Source: Lepisosteus oculatus
Lineage: Eukaryota; Chordata; Actinopteri; Semionotiformes; Lepisosteidae
DNA: 64,000 nt
NCBI RefSeq assembly: GCF_040954835.1
Contig: NC_090716.1
Span: 2,157,605 to 2,221,604, forward strand
Direction of reading: 5' to 3'
Shown: piece after piece, positions 49,995 through 60,059 of the stretch
Layout: every line of letters starts with the position of its first letter
Position numbering within the stretch: the first letter of the stretch is position 1
Notes under the pieces: generated by a model
What the model was told of the DNA's origin: nothing
The model's database searches: none
What the model saw: only the letters and a program-made list of their open reading frames with translations
Program-made: the position numbers and the translations under genes

Positions 49995-50536
49995 TACTAA
50001 TTTTAAGTGTGATTTGATCACAGGCTGAAACGCCTGTTGTCTTAAGCTGTGACCAACTTGGTTTGTACAGCCTGCTCAACTCTCAGATCTTGTTTCATAG
50101 AATTTATTGACTCAATCATTTTTGAAAGGTAGGCCCTTTGCATTACTCACTTGCATTAATGTCAAAATGATATCTCAATGTGACCATCTGGTAGCCCGGA
50201 CTGAACAAATATTGCCATGTGTCCACCTGGAATTTTCTATATGTGTGTGTCTCAATTGAGATATTCGTCGGCTGGTTCGGTGTTTGTGAACAAGACCTCT
50301 GTTGACTGATGGGATTTCTACGGAGGCTAATCTGGCAGGAAGTGACATTCGACTGTCATTTCCTGACGGGGGGGGATTGGAAGGTAGAGGGTGCCGAAAA
50401 TCTTAATGACCACCACTGGCAGTACCTAAAAAAACAGACTCGTCAGGAAAAGGAAAATTCGTTCAGAATTCACAATGTGCAACACTGCAGAGAAGCATGT
50501 CAGAGAGCACTGTGATTTGCACATGGCACGGGATTT

Positions 50537-50735
50537 TAACAATAATAATTGCTTATACTTATAGAGCATTTTTCTGGACACTCCACTCAGAGCTCTTTAC
50601 AGGTCATGGGGATCCCCTCCACCACCACCAGTGTGCAGCCCCACCTGGATGATGCTCCAGTCCTCTCACACACACCAGCTCTCAGTGGGGAGGAGAGCAG
50701 AGTGAGGAAGCCAGTTCAGAGATGGGGGTGATTAT
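50537..50735 (-). mobile_element. 5S-type SINE, 3' part
   Basis: Minus-strand copy starting with AATAATTGCTTATACTTATA and the CACCAGTGTGCAGCCCCACC block, cut off at GAGATGGGGG. Confidence 0.75.
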
Positions 50736-51884
50736 ATTATGTTCCTCTTCAGTGTTTGACACTTGCTCGGGCCTCTCCAGTATCAGTGGAGTGTGAGCTG
50801 GCCTCCCCAGCATCACGGTCAGAATCCTGTTTAGGGGCGGTGGGGGAAGGCTGTTTCTGAAGAGCTGCTGGGCGTCACCCCGCGTGCACGGGGGAAGTGC
50901 ACTGGATTGCAGTGGAATCATGCCAGGCGTGCCCGCGTAGCGCAGGAGCTGCCAGCTGCTCGCCTCCTGTTACACCAGCAGCATGTTTGCAGACCAGGCA
51001 GTCGGGGGCCGAACGCAGGCAGCAACAAAAACATGTGCCCGTCCATTAACGCCCTCGCGAAAAAGCAAACAGGGGAGAGAGGAAAACAAGGTGGAGACGC
51101 CCAACTGCCATCACGGCCAGCAAAAATGTCACGTTGTCGGCACCCGGGGGAGACGTGAGCACAGCCTGACCACAGAGGAGTCGCCTCAGCGCCTGTCGTG
51201 CTGTGTCTCCTCCCAGGGCTGCGCTTCAGATTCTCTGGACTTTTCCGCTGCTGAATCCGATTCGCGGTAATCACACAGGATGTGAACCGCCATCTTGCTC
51301 TGGCTAACGCCAGGGAAAGCTGATCGTGTCTCTTGCTATCTGAGGACCAGTACGCTGGTGCGTACGCTTGCGATGGGATGACCCGTTTCCTTCGGTATGG
51401 GGCGCGGGCCCCGCAGTGTCAGGTGCAGACCCCTGGTCAAGGACGCCCACTTCCTGTTTCCTGTCCGCGGGAAACAGGAAGTGTGGACAACCTGTGTCGG
51501 GGGGGGGGCTGGCTCTTTGTGGCGATAGGGTAGTGCTAGTGGGTGTGTTCTGGGCCCAGGCCAGTTCGTTTCTAGCACGTTCTACTGGCCATCGTGTCTG
51601 GTTCCTCTCCAGTGGAGCCCCGCTCATGAGTGACCGGGCTGAGTCTGGATCTGTACAGGAGGGAGGGGCACAATGAGGAGAGAAGACCATCGACCTGGGC
51701 TGGCCAACGGGGCTGGTCAGTCCTGGAACACATCGCTATGCTGGGTGCAGTTTGGACCGCCCAACTTCTAGAAAAGGTTTTTCCTGCTCGGCATGATCCA
51801 GCACCGACAAAGTCAACCCAGAGGACTTCTTCGGCCTGAACAGTGAAATATGAACCAGAGGCCACAAGAGGAAACTGTGGAAAC
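50736..51884. other. Intergenic, no gene seen
   Basis: About 1.1 kb with modest frames on both strands that do not resemble known proteins. It contains one perfect inverted repeat with ETS motifs at 51448-51483. Confidence 0.4.
51448..51483. repeat. Perfect 14-bp inverted repeat with two ETS motifs
   Basis: CACTTCCTGTTTCC, an 8-base loop, then GGAAACAGGAAGTG. Each arm holds the ETS-type core CAGGAAGTG in opposite orientation. Confidence 0.85.
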
Positions 51885-52025
51885 TGTATTTAAAACCGAG
51901 AACAGGAGGCACTTCTTTACCTAGAGGGTTGTGGGAGTGTGGAACAAGCTATGTACTTGAAACTCATGGTTTGTCTTCTTTCAAGAAACAGCTGGAGGTC
52001 TTGGGAATAAATAGATTCACAGTTC
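51885..52025 (+). mobile_element. Interspersed repeat 3'-end-like fragment
   Basis: GAGGCACTTCTTTACC, GTGGGAGTGTGGAACAAGCT and TTCAAGAAACAGCTGG resemble a common fish retroelement end, related to the 4.4-kb and 7.4-kb repeats. Confidence 0.5.
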
Positions 52026-52031
52026 TTATGT

Positions 52032-52405
52032 TCTTTGAAAATAATAATTGCTTACACTTATATAGCGCTTTTCTGGACACTCCCCTCAGAGCTCTTTACA
52101 GATGATGGGGATCTCCTCCACCCCCACCAGTGTGCAGCCCCACCTGGATGATGCTCCAGTCCTCTCACACACACCAGCTCTCAGTGGGGAGGAGAGCAGA
52201 GTGATGAAGCCAGTTCAGAGAGGGGGGTTATTAGGAGGCCATGACTGGTAAAGGCCAGGGGGAAATTTGGCCAGGACACTGGGGTAACACCCCTACTCTT
52301 CTCGAGAGACACCCTGGGATTTTTAATGACCACAGAGAGTCAGGACCTCGGTTTTACATCTCATCCGAAGGACGGCGCCTGTTTACAGTAGAGTGTCCCC
52401 GTTGC
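52032..52405 (-). mobile_element. 5S-type SINE, head missing
   Basis: Minus strand; tail and body complete as far as TTTACAGTAGAGTGTCCCCG, then broken before the 5S-like head. Confidence 0.8.
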
Positions 52406-52799
52406 TACTTTTGAAAGGGGATCTTGAAAGTTTCTCAGTCTCTTTAGGCAGAACCCGAAGAGCAGGGAGAAGTGGCTAAACTGATGGGGCTCATGGGTAG
52501 CCCTGCAGACCAGGACGGGAGGTGAATTCCAGCCCCACAGCGGGAGGGCGTCTGACGGCATGTTCGCCCCCCCCCTCCCCGAAAGAGCAGTGCGGGAGGT
52601 GTTTGCGCGCCGCGGCGCCTGTGAGGCTGTGCTGAGTGTGTTTGCTCAGGCCCATATTTGGCTGGCTCTCAGCCTTGCCTGTTACCCAGGGCAGCCCCGG
52701 ACCAGCCTGCCTCGCTTACTAGACGCTGGCTCTGGGAGGAAGAGCAGGAGCACCCAGCCGCACAGATGGGGAACAGCCAGGCTCAGGTCAGTGTTGTTT

Positions 52800-53290
52800 C
52801 CAACACCCACTCCTTAACGAAGGGGCTGCGCAGTTGTGCGCCCACTCCTTAACAAAGGGGCTGTGGAGTTGTGTGCCCACTCCTTAACGAAGGGGCTGTG
52901 GAGTTGTGTGCCCACTCCTTAATGAAGGGGGCTGTGGAGTTGTGTGCCCACTCGTTAACGAAGGGGCTGTGGAGTTGTGTGCCCACTCCTTAACAAAAGG
53001 GCTGTGGAGTTGTGCGCCCGCTCGTTAACGAAGGGGCTGTGGAGTTGTGCGCCCGCTCGTTAACGAAGGGGCTGTGGAGTTGTGCGCCCACTCGTTAACG
53101 AAGGGGTTGTGGAGTTGTGTGCCCACTCGTTAACGAAGGGGCTGTGGAGTTCTGTGCCCACTCGTTAACGAAGGGGCTGTGGAGTTGTACCCCCACTCGT
53201 TAGCGAAGGGACTGTGGAGTTGTACCCCCACTCGTTAGCGAAGGGGCTGTGGAGTTGTGCCCCCACTCGTTAACGAAGGGGCTGTGGAGC
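52800..53290. repeat. 35-bp minisatellite with a TCGTTAACGA palindrome
   Basis: About 14 units of CGTTAACGAAGGGGCTGTGG plus AGTTGTGTGCCCACT. Most units contain the perfect decamer palindrome TCGTTAACGA; others have CCTTAAC. Confidence 0.9.
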
Positions 53291-54599
53291 ACAGAGTGTC
53301 AGAGTGCAGACGAAAAGCTGTTTCAGCACGGTTGTCTGGCATTTACGACAAGCACAGATCATGACAATCCTCGGTAAGATTAGAAGACTTCCCAGTCAGT
53401 GTATTCCTCGCTGCTGTGATGCTGTGGACTAGCGAAAGGCACCTGGGCTTCATTGTTTTGTTGAGTTTTAATTAATCCAGGTAAGACTAAAGCAAGCTCT
53501 TTTTTAACTCATCCATACCAGACAGCCTTACCTGCTCCTTCACAGCCTGCGTTGGGATTGTTGGACGGCTCCGGGAGTTTTCCCATTCCGGTCCCCCGAG
53601 TCCAGAATCCAGCAGCCTGCCTGTGTCCTGTAAATCACGAGCACTTTAAGGCTGAGGAGAAGGGGATTAATTGGTCCAATTAGATCTTAATTGCTTAAGT
53701 AGATCGGTTTAACTCTCACACTCCCAGTGGAAGAACTGGCGCTGACTTAAGGAGACTGAAGACCTCCCGGATTCCAGACCCCCAGGATCGGAGTGGGGAA
53801 CCCAGGCACCACTCATAGCAAGGGGGGCGATCCTGCTCCCAGAGAGAACAGGGCTTCCAGGTTTTCAATCCTACCCAGCTCCTAACGAGTCAAACCAACT
53901 AGTTACTGGCTTAATCGGACCCATTTCCCAGCTCCTCTCGGCTCTACAGGTGCTGCTGTGTTCAATAAGGAGATTGAGCAGACCTGATCAATACATTCAA
54001 TACATGGAGTGACGATTCTGCGCCCTTTGTTACCAACTTGTTTTCCCTCAGTCCGCAATGGAAGCGGCCACACTGTTTCTGCAGTCACAAACCGGGCGTC
54101 TGACGACCAGCGCACCGCTATATAAACTGTCTTGTCCCGGCAGTGCGGAGGTACAGGCGTGCCTCTCTCCCAGTGGCCAGCCTACTGTTTCTTCGGACCG
54201 TGTGGCTTTTATTTTGATAAAATAAATGCCTGTTGAGCATTTAATAAGATTTATTGTTTTCATTTGGCTTGCCGAACAAACAGCACTCTGTTGACTGCAA
54301 GTTCGGGTTGGCTGGCTTGCAGTCATAAACGAGTAATTCCCCGTTATATAACTATATACTGAATGATTGGTATCTATTTGGTTTGGAATTGAATGTATCT
54401 ACATAAAGTGCCTAGTGTCCGCGCTTCACACTCTTTTTCGAAAGCATTACTTTATAGTTAATTTGGTTTGGCATTTTTTGTTTATGACTGGAAGCGCAGG
54501 TTCGCCAGGCGGCGTCAGTTTTGAAGCGTATTGTAATCCGCTGTTTTTCGGGGTTGGAGTGAGCACCACCTCCCGGGGATAAGGAACATTGCATCCGTA
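53291..54599. other. Intergenic, no gene seen
   Basis: Mixed sequence with short frames only; no recognisable repeat. Confidence 0.35.
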
Positions 54600-54961
54600 C
54601 AGTAAATGGTTCAAGTTCACGTTTATTTTTGATTCCAGTCATATACAAGTATACAGCGGAACGAAATATCGTTCCTCTTGGTCTACGGTGTAAATACAGA
54701 CAGGACACTGACACAGACATTGTAGACAGGATACACATAGTACAAAGTGCAGATAGTGCAAATTACTAAGGCAAATAAATAGTACAACATACACAACACA
54801 TTGGGGGGATTTAAACCCTGTTTCTGGAATTGGGGTGGGCGCAAGTAGATTCCAGGGTGTTGAGCTGTTCCAGAGTCTGGTGGAGCTGGCCCGTACAGTG
54901 CGACCTCTTTTCCCAGATGGTAGGAGGACAAAGAGTTTATGGAAGGGGTGGGAGGGGTCAT
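54600..54961 (-). mobile_element. Retroelement 3'-end-like repeat
   Basis: GAACGAAATATCGTTCCTCT, AGTACAAAGTGCAGATAGTG and GTTCCAGAGTCTGGTGGAGC form a pattern common to fish non-LTR element tails in minus orientation. Confidence 0.45.
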
Positions 54962-55435
54962 CTACTATAAATGTTGGTGACAAAATAAATTCTTTGACAT
55001 TATAGGAACGATTTACACAGTTTGAATGAAGCACAAAATCGTGAACTAAGTGAAGGTACTGTAAGTCGCCATGCAGTCGCAAACACGCGTTCGAGTTCCC
55101 AAGAAATTGCCATGTGTTGAGGCCCTTCCTGCTCACTAGTTACTGACTGATGTACTGTGATGCACGAGTAAATAAGTGCAGGTTATGCAGTGGATAGTTC
55201 ACTGCAGAAATGTTCCAACATGATCTACATGCAGAGTTAACAAGTAGTATTTGTTGGCAAAACCGTCTCGAAGTCGAGAGCAATATGTCTATTGGGTTAA
55301 GTGAGATGGATTCACAAGCCTGCTTTTTTACAGTGTAATAGGGCTGCTTCACCTCACTGGAAGTTTTGTTGCCTCGTTCTGAATCGCAGAACACGGTGCT
55401 GCACATACCTGGAAATTTCTTCAATTTTGTGATGT
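54962..55435 (-). mobile_element. MITE copy, minus strand, end-truncated
   Basis: Reverse complement matches the 38.4-39.0-kb element: ACTAGTGAGCAGGAAGGGCC, CAAATACTACTTGTTAACTC and GTGAGGTGAAGCAGCCCTAT. The TIRs are not intact here. Confidence 0.65.
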
Positions 55436-56190
55436 AAATTTAAAGTTGTAAAAAGTTATTGTGCACATTTTTCAGTTACTGTAGGTTAAAACACGCTCAT
55501 CAGTGCTGATTCTTTTAGCGGTATTATGAGTGTTGCAGTTACTCTTTAATTGAAAATTGTATCAGTGTCAATCTTTCTGTCCTATATGGTTTCAAAATAA
55601 AACCACATGTCCCTGTTGATTTGAGTCACACTGAATTTCTTATAAAGGAATGTTGAAGAAACTGATTCAGCTGATATCAAATATTAGAATACTAAAAAAA
55701 ATACTGTCTTTGGTGTGGGAACATCCTGTCCTAGCTCTGTGTTTATTACAGTGTTGTTCTTGTCAAAGATGAGCTTTGTTTTCTAAAACACTGTATTTAG
55801 TACATCTGGAGCCTCACTAAAGCTAGGGGTAAGTGCCAGGATGGTGATTATTAAATCCTGTTTCAGACATTGACCTAAACATCTGCAGAAGTGTCAGTGA
55901 GGTCTGGCTGTTGCCAACAGTCACTTTCCAAAGATCTCTCCAGAGTCTGTTTCTCTTGCCATTAACTGAGAAAGGCTTTACATAAACTAACCTGAGTGCA
56001 CAGTGGAATGTATCTTTTATCTTCTGAAAACAGTTTTATATACCACAGACACCATGTTTGCTCTTGGGGAATTAGATACCAACAGGAAACGCAAACAGTT
56101 TCAGCAAATATTTTTTCTATTGCCCATGTGTGCAACGTTGGCTTTTTTAAGAACATCGATTTTGTTCTAGTTTTCTTGAAAGCTCTGCAA
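55436..56190. other. AT-rich intergenic stretch upstream of the GPCR array
   Basis: No frame or repeat of note. It may include the receptor's upstream promoter or a 5' UTR exon, but I cannot place one. Confidence 0.3.
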
Positions 56191-56228
56191 TTCACGCCAA
56201 TTCACGCCAATTCACGCCAATTCACGCC
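56191..56228 (+). repeat. 10-bp tandem repeat TTCACGCCAA
   Basis: The decamer TTCACGCCAA is repeated three times and followed by TTCACGCC, giving three more CCAAT boxes at 10-bp spacing (56197, 56207, 56217) about 70 bp before the 30-bp array. Confidence 0.85.
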
Positions 56229-56289
56229 TTCATGATGATACCTGTAGTTTCCTTGTTTGTTTCATGCTTTAAGTGTCTCCTTTGTCCAC

Positions 56290-56640
56290 CCAATCAGATC
56301 GCGCCTCTCCTTCAACTACCCAATCGGATCGCCCCTATCCTTCACCTACCCAATCAGATCGCCCTTCTCCTTCACCTACCCAATCAGATCGCCCCTCTCT
56401 GTCATACACCCAATGAGATCGCCCCTCTCCGTCACACACCCAATCAGATCGCCCCTCTCCGTCACACACCCAATCAGATCGCCCCTCTCCGTTACCTACC
56501 CAATCAGATTGCCCCTCTCCGTCACACACCCAATCAGATTGCCCCTCTCCGTCACCTACCCAATCAGATTGCCCCTCTCCGTCACACACCCAATCAGATT
56601 GCCCCTCTCCGTCACCTACCCAATCAGACGGACCCTCTCC
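56290..56640 (+). repeat. 30-bp minisatellite of twelve CCAAT boxes before the GPCR exon
   Basis: Twelve units of exactly 30 bp, each starting with CCAAT at 56290, 56320 and so on to 56620. Ten read CCAATCAG, the preferred NF-Y core; unit 2 is CCAATCGG and unit 5 CCAATGAG. The rest of the unit (GATCGCCCCTCTCCGTCAC) is pyrimidine-rich and may also serve as the tract for the following splice acceptor. Thirty bp is a multiple of three, so the array stays open in several frames and creates false ORFs. Confidence 0.9.
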
Positions 56641-56650
56641 TTCGTCTTCA

Positions 56651-56653
56651 CAG
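56651..56653 (+). other. 3' splice site before the GPCR coding exon
   Basis: CAG after a pyrimidine-rich stretch (CTCTCCTTCGTCTTCACAG) nine bases before the start codon. Many P2Y-like receptors have a non-coding 5' exon and an intronless coding exon, which fits. Confidence 0.5.
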
Positions 56654-56662
56654 CCTCCAGAG

Positions 56663-57682
56663 ATGGACTTCTGCTTCACCAGCTCCCCGGGAAAGGAAGC
56701 CTTGCTGCTGGTGGAAATGTACCTGACCCCGGCCGTCTTCCTGGGGGTGCTGGTGCTGGGCCTCCCCCTGAACCTGCTGTCCCTCTGGGTCTTCTTCCGC
56801 CGGGTGCGCCACTGGAACCGCAGCACGCTCTTCCTCTGCAACCTGACCCTGGCCGACACCTCCTGGCTCCTGGCTCTGCCCTTCCTCATCCAGTTCCGCC
56901 TGGACCAGCTGCGCTGGACCCTGGGGCTGCCCCTGTGCAAGGCCGTCCGCACCCTGTACCACAACTACTTCTACGTCAGCATCTACTTCATCACCTGCGT
57001 CAGCCTGGACCGCTACCTGGCCATCGTGCACCCGCTCAGGTCCCTGGCCCTGCTGGGCCGGCGGCAGACCCTGCTGGTCTGCCTGGCCATCTGGAGCGTC
57101 AGCATCGTGATCAGCTACCCGGTGGCCGGCATGACCCTGACGCAGCGGTGCCCCGGGACCAACCAGACGATCTGCACCATGTACCTCTTCCTGGACGACA
57201 CCTCGGCCAGCCTGCCCTACTCCCTGAGCTGCACCGCCTGCAGCTTCCTCGTGCCCTGCGCGGGCATCTTCTACTGCTACTGCCGCAGCCTGCGGGAGCT
57301 CCGGCGCCAGCGCCACTTCCCGCGCCACGCCCACCGGCGCCGCAAGCTGACGCGCCTGATGTACTCCGTGCTCGTCGTCTTCGCCCTCCTCTACCTGCCC
57401 TACCACCTGACCCGCAACCTGGCCATCGTGGCCCGCGCCGCCCGCCCCGCCGGCGGCCCCGGCTCCTTCCCGGCGGTGGACGTGGTCTTCACCGTGGAGA
57501 TGTGCATCTGCAGCCTCAACACCTGCATCAACCCGCTCTTCGTCTTCCTCGCCGGCGGCGACTTCCGGCTCCACTTCTGCTCCCTGCTGCCCGGGCTGTG
57601 CCGGGGGCGATGGGGGCGGGGGGCCCGCGGCAAGGGGCACGGCGCTGTCGGGCCGCACGTGGCGGCCGTGTGCCCGGCGTGA
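56663..57682 (+). CDS. P2Y-like class A GPCR (single coding exon)
   Basis: 339 residues with seven hydrophobic helices. Landmarks: N37 in helix 1 (GLPLN), D65 in helix 2 (NLTLAD), C92 at the top of helix 3 paired presumably with an ECL2 Cys, DRY at 116-118 (SLDRYLAIVHPLRS), W144, and a P2Y-type helix 6 (FALLYLPYH, P246). Helix 7 reads NTCINPLFVF, so the NPxxY tyrosine is Val294. One N-glycosylation sequon (NQT, 167-169) lies in ECL2. The third intracellular loop and tail are Arg-rich. These traits place it among P2Y/SUCNR1/OXGR1-like receptors for nucleotides, carboxylates or lipids; I cannot assign a ligand or orthologue. An acceptor TCTTCACAG ends at 56653, nine bases before the ATG, implying an upstream 5' UTR exon. 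The exon is very GC-rich compared with its surroundings. Confidence 0.9.
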   Translation: MDFCFTSSPGKEALLLVEMYLTPAVFLGVLVLGLPLNLLSLWVFFRRVRHWNRSTLFLCNLTLADTSWLLALPFLIQFRLDQLRWTLGLPLCKAVRTLYHNYFYVSIYFITCVSLDRYLAIVHPLRSLALLGRRQTLLVCLAIWSVSIVISYPVAGMTLTQRCPGTNQTICTMYLFLDDTSASLPYSLSCTACSFLVPCAGIFYCYCRSLRELRRQRHFPRHAHRRRKLTRLMYSVLVVFALLYLPYHLTRNLAIVARAARPAGGPGSFPAVDVVFTVEMCICSLNTCINPLFVFLAGGDFRLHFCSLLPGLCRGRWGRGARGKGHGAVGPHVAAVCPA

Positions 57683-57743
57683 TGCCCCCTCCTCCGCCCC
57701 CCGCCGTCTTCGTCCCTCCCCTGCCCCGAGCGGCACACTGTAA

Positions 57744-57749
57744 AATAAA
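57744..57749 (+). terminator. GPCR polyadenylation signal AATAAA
   Basis: AATAAA 62 bases after the stop codon, followed by GT-rich sequence (TCTGTCTGTGTCTGTTTTGC), as in vertebrate poly(A) sites. The 3' UTR is therefore very short. Confidence 0.7.
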
Positions 57750-58086
57750 AGAGCTCAGTTTTGTACCTCACGGCTCTGTCTGTGTCTGTTTTGCTGGGTC
57801 CCACCTATTTAAAGACATGCTACTGCAGGTGTGTCACACCAATCACTAGGCCGGCAGTCCAGGAATTTCACGTGCATGAACAAAACGCCACCAGCATTGT
57901 GGCCCTGCAGCCTCACAGCCCTGGGGTCCAGGGTTGGATTCTGGACCAGAACACCCTCTGTGTGGAGTCTGCAGGTTCTGTCTGAGTTCCTGTGGTCTCT
58001 CTCCGGCTGCTCCACTTTCTTCCCACCTCCCAGGCCTACCAACCTGCTTGCCCGGGTTCACTGCTGTCCGTGGATCGTCCCTGAGG

Positions 58087-58148
<62 letters not shown>

Positions 58149-58500
58149 CCTGCGGTGGGCTCATCCAGTTCAGGTCCTGCCCTGAGCCCTTTGCTTTCCG
58201 GAAGAACTCCACAACACTTACCAGGGGGCGGCCAACTGAAGGTGGGCGACTGGATGCAAAATATGTTTTCTTCGTCCAGGCCATCTTGAGGATTAAAACG
58301 TACTTGGAAACCCAATTCCCTGCTGAAACGCTACTCCTCTGTGCTTCGGTGTGAGGCTTCGACTTATATAGTCTGTCGTTGTGTTGTTATGTTGGCAGTG
58401 ATCTGTCAATCGACTCTCCCCGAATGGCACAGTAAAGCTCGAATTGGTGTGTAGACTGTAGTGACCGGATCCCGCCACAAGAGGCCGCCATAAAATAGTT
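57750..58500. other. Intergenic with a (TG)n microsatellite
   Basis: A nearly pure TG run at about 58086-58147. Otherwise no gene or named repeat. Confidence 0.6.
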
Positions 58501-59525
58501 TGCAAAGGAACAAGTAGAGGTTTATTCCGTGCTGGAAAGAGAAGAAAGGAAACACAACGTTTCGGGCGCGGAGCCTTCTTCGGGTGTGAAGAAGCTGAAA
58601 CGTTGTGTTTCTTTTCTTCTCTTTTCAGCAGGGAATAAGCCTTTACTTGTTCCTTTGTAGCCTACGCCTGCTGACGCAGCTCCCCACCTCAACTACTTCA
58701 GCCTATTTCTGCTGCCACCCACTGTGCCTTCCTCTAAATCTTTCTCCAGATCTCTTCGTCATTTCTTCTCCTCCTCCCTGGGCCGCCTGCCCCCCTCCTC
58801 TCACCAAACACAGCGACCTGCCCCAAGACAGGCTCTCTAACCACCCCCTAGTCCTTTACAGATGTCGTCTGACACCACCCAGAGTGACACTCAGAGACTT
58901 CTAGGGCCCGTTTCGAGGAAACGCATGCTTTCTCCCTCAAACAACAGACCAACCCTTTCTGACAACATCAGAGCAGCGCTGACAGCTCCGCCCCATCTTC
59001 CCTTCATCACCCGCCTCAGCAGATCCCTCCACTCCCAGCTCTACCAGTTCCTCACTTCCGAGAAGGACAAAAAAGTCAATCAGCTTCTGCAGAAAAAAAA
59101 AAAAACACCCCCACCACCTCCACCAATCCTAACCTGCTTGTGACTGTACCCTCTGACCTTTCCCTTTCACAGGACCTGCGATCTCTTCTCAGCAAAGGCC
59201 TCGGTTTCGTAGAAGTCCCCAAGAAGCTGGGCATCCTCCCCAAACCCAAGTCGACTTCACCCACAGGATTCGTCCCAGAGCACATTTTGCTGACAACAAC
59301 CTGCTTATTGAAGCCGTTAGCTATATCAGTCCTAGTAGACAGAGCTGTTGGACTCCCTACTTGGGGGGGATAATCAGTCAATTACTTCATCAACCAGCGC
59401 TCCCTTCCACACCCAGGAAACAGCTCTAACCTCACGCCCGAAGGAGGCTCCACGGCCGAAACGTGTTTCTGTTCTTCTCTCTACAGCAGGGAATAAACCT
59501 GTACCTGTTCCTTTGCAGGAGGAAC
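58501..59525 (+). mobile_element. Penelope-like retroelement remnant (internally deleted)
   Basis: The left end has an inverted pair: a minus copy (58501-58565) facing a plus copy (58597-58659) of the terminal repeat (GAAACGTTGTGTTTC, then TTCAGCAGGGAATAA and CTTGTTCCTTTG). A direct copy closes the right end (59448-59519). Between them, frames encode LHSQLYQFLTSEKDKKVNQL and SQDLRSLLSKGLGFVEVPKK, which resemble the N-terminal region of Penelope-like proteins; poly-A and frame breaks separate them. No reverse transcriptase or GIY-YIG domain remains, so it cannot move by itself. Confidence 0.65.
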
Positions 59526-60059
59526 AAGTAAACCGCTCTAAAGTCTTGATTGCCTTTAGGGAGGGCGTACTTTAGTGTAAAACTGTGTCTCTGTGGAAGG
59601 GGGTTTATTAGGGTGAGAGTAATGTTTTTTTTTTAGTAGCTGGGGTTTAAAAAGGACTAAGACGTTTATGCTTGTTGTCAAATTGAGTATTAGCGGCGGA
59701 GAGAGCTAAATACTGCTTTATTCAACGTGTTTTGTTGGATAAGATTGACTGAGATAGTTTAAATGAAGCCGGGAAAAGGTCCTGGATCTTAAAAGCGTCT
59801 GTCCAATTGGTGCCAAGATCCCTCTGAGACTCGCTACCGAAATCTTGAATAACCCTGAGCAGCCACCCGCAGCGTGCCACTCGCGGCCGGGGACACGCCG
59901 GGCGTGCACGAAACACGGGACTGCGCTCAGCCACACGGCTGGAGTCCAGAATATACTTACAGAAACGTAATGAAATTGCTGTGTGAGGGAAGGTAGACTT
60001 CTCGCAATAGACTAACGCCGTGAGTCAAGACGGGCGGCTCACAGACTGGGCTTCTCCTT
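59526..60059. other. Upstream flank of tm7sf3; no feature seen
   Basis: No frame or repeat of note; becomes GC-rich toward 60050. Confidence 0.35.

Larger units (their letters stand above)
49502..50160. mobile_element. Foldback element: 116-bp inverted repeat around a SINE and an inner hairpin
   Basis: The arms 49502-49617 and 50045-50160 are reverse complements over 116 bp with one mismatch (ATTAATGCAAGTGAGTAATG at the outer ends). The 427-bp middle contains a tRNA-SINE (49631-49910) and an inner hairpin of about 80 nt. This looks like a young foldback/MITE insertion that later received a SINE. No coding capacity. Confidence 0.85.

Noticed and set aside
51304..51865. Overlapping 97-128 codon frames in the intergenic region
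   Set aside because: They are GC-rich chance frames on both strands without conserved motifs.
56648..57736. A 362-codon minus-strand frame opposite the GPCR
   Set aside because: It is the antisense shadow of a very GC-rich exon; its Gly/Glu/Val-rich product resembles no protein.
56232..57849. Long + strand frames (164 and 530 codons) running from the CCAAT array into the GPCR
   Set aside because: The array is 30 bp, so it stays open in each frame; these frames are out of phase with, or only upstream extensions beside, the clear seven-helix frame.
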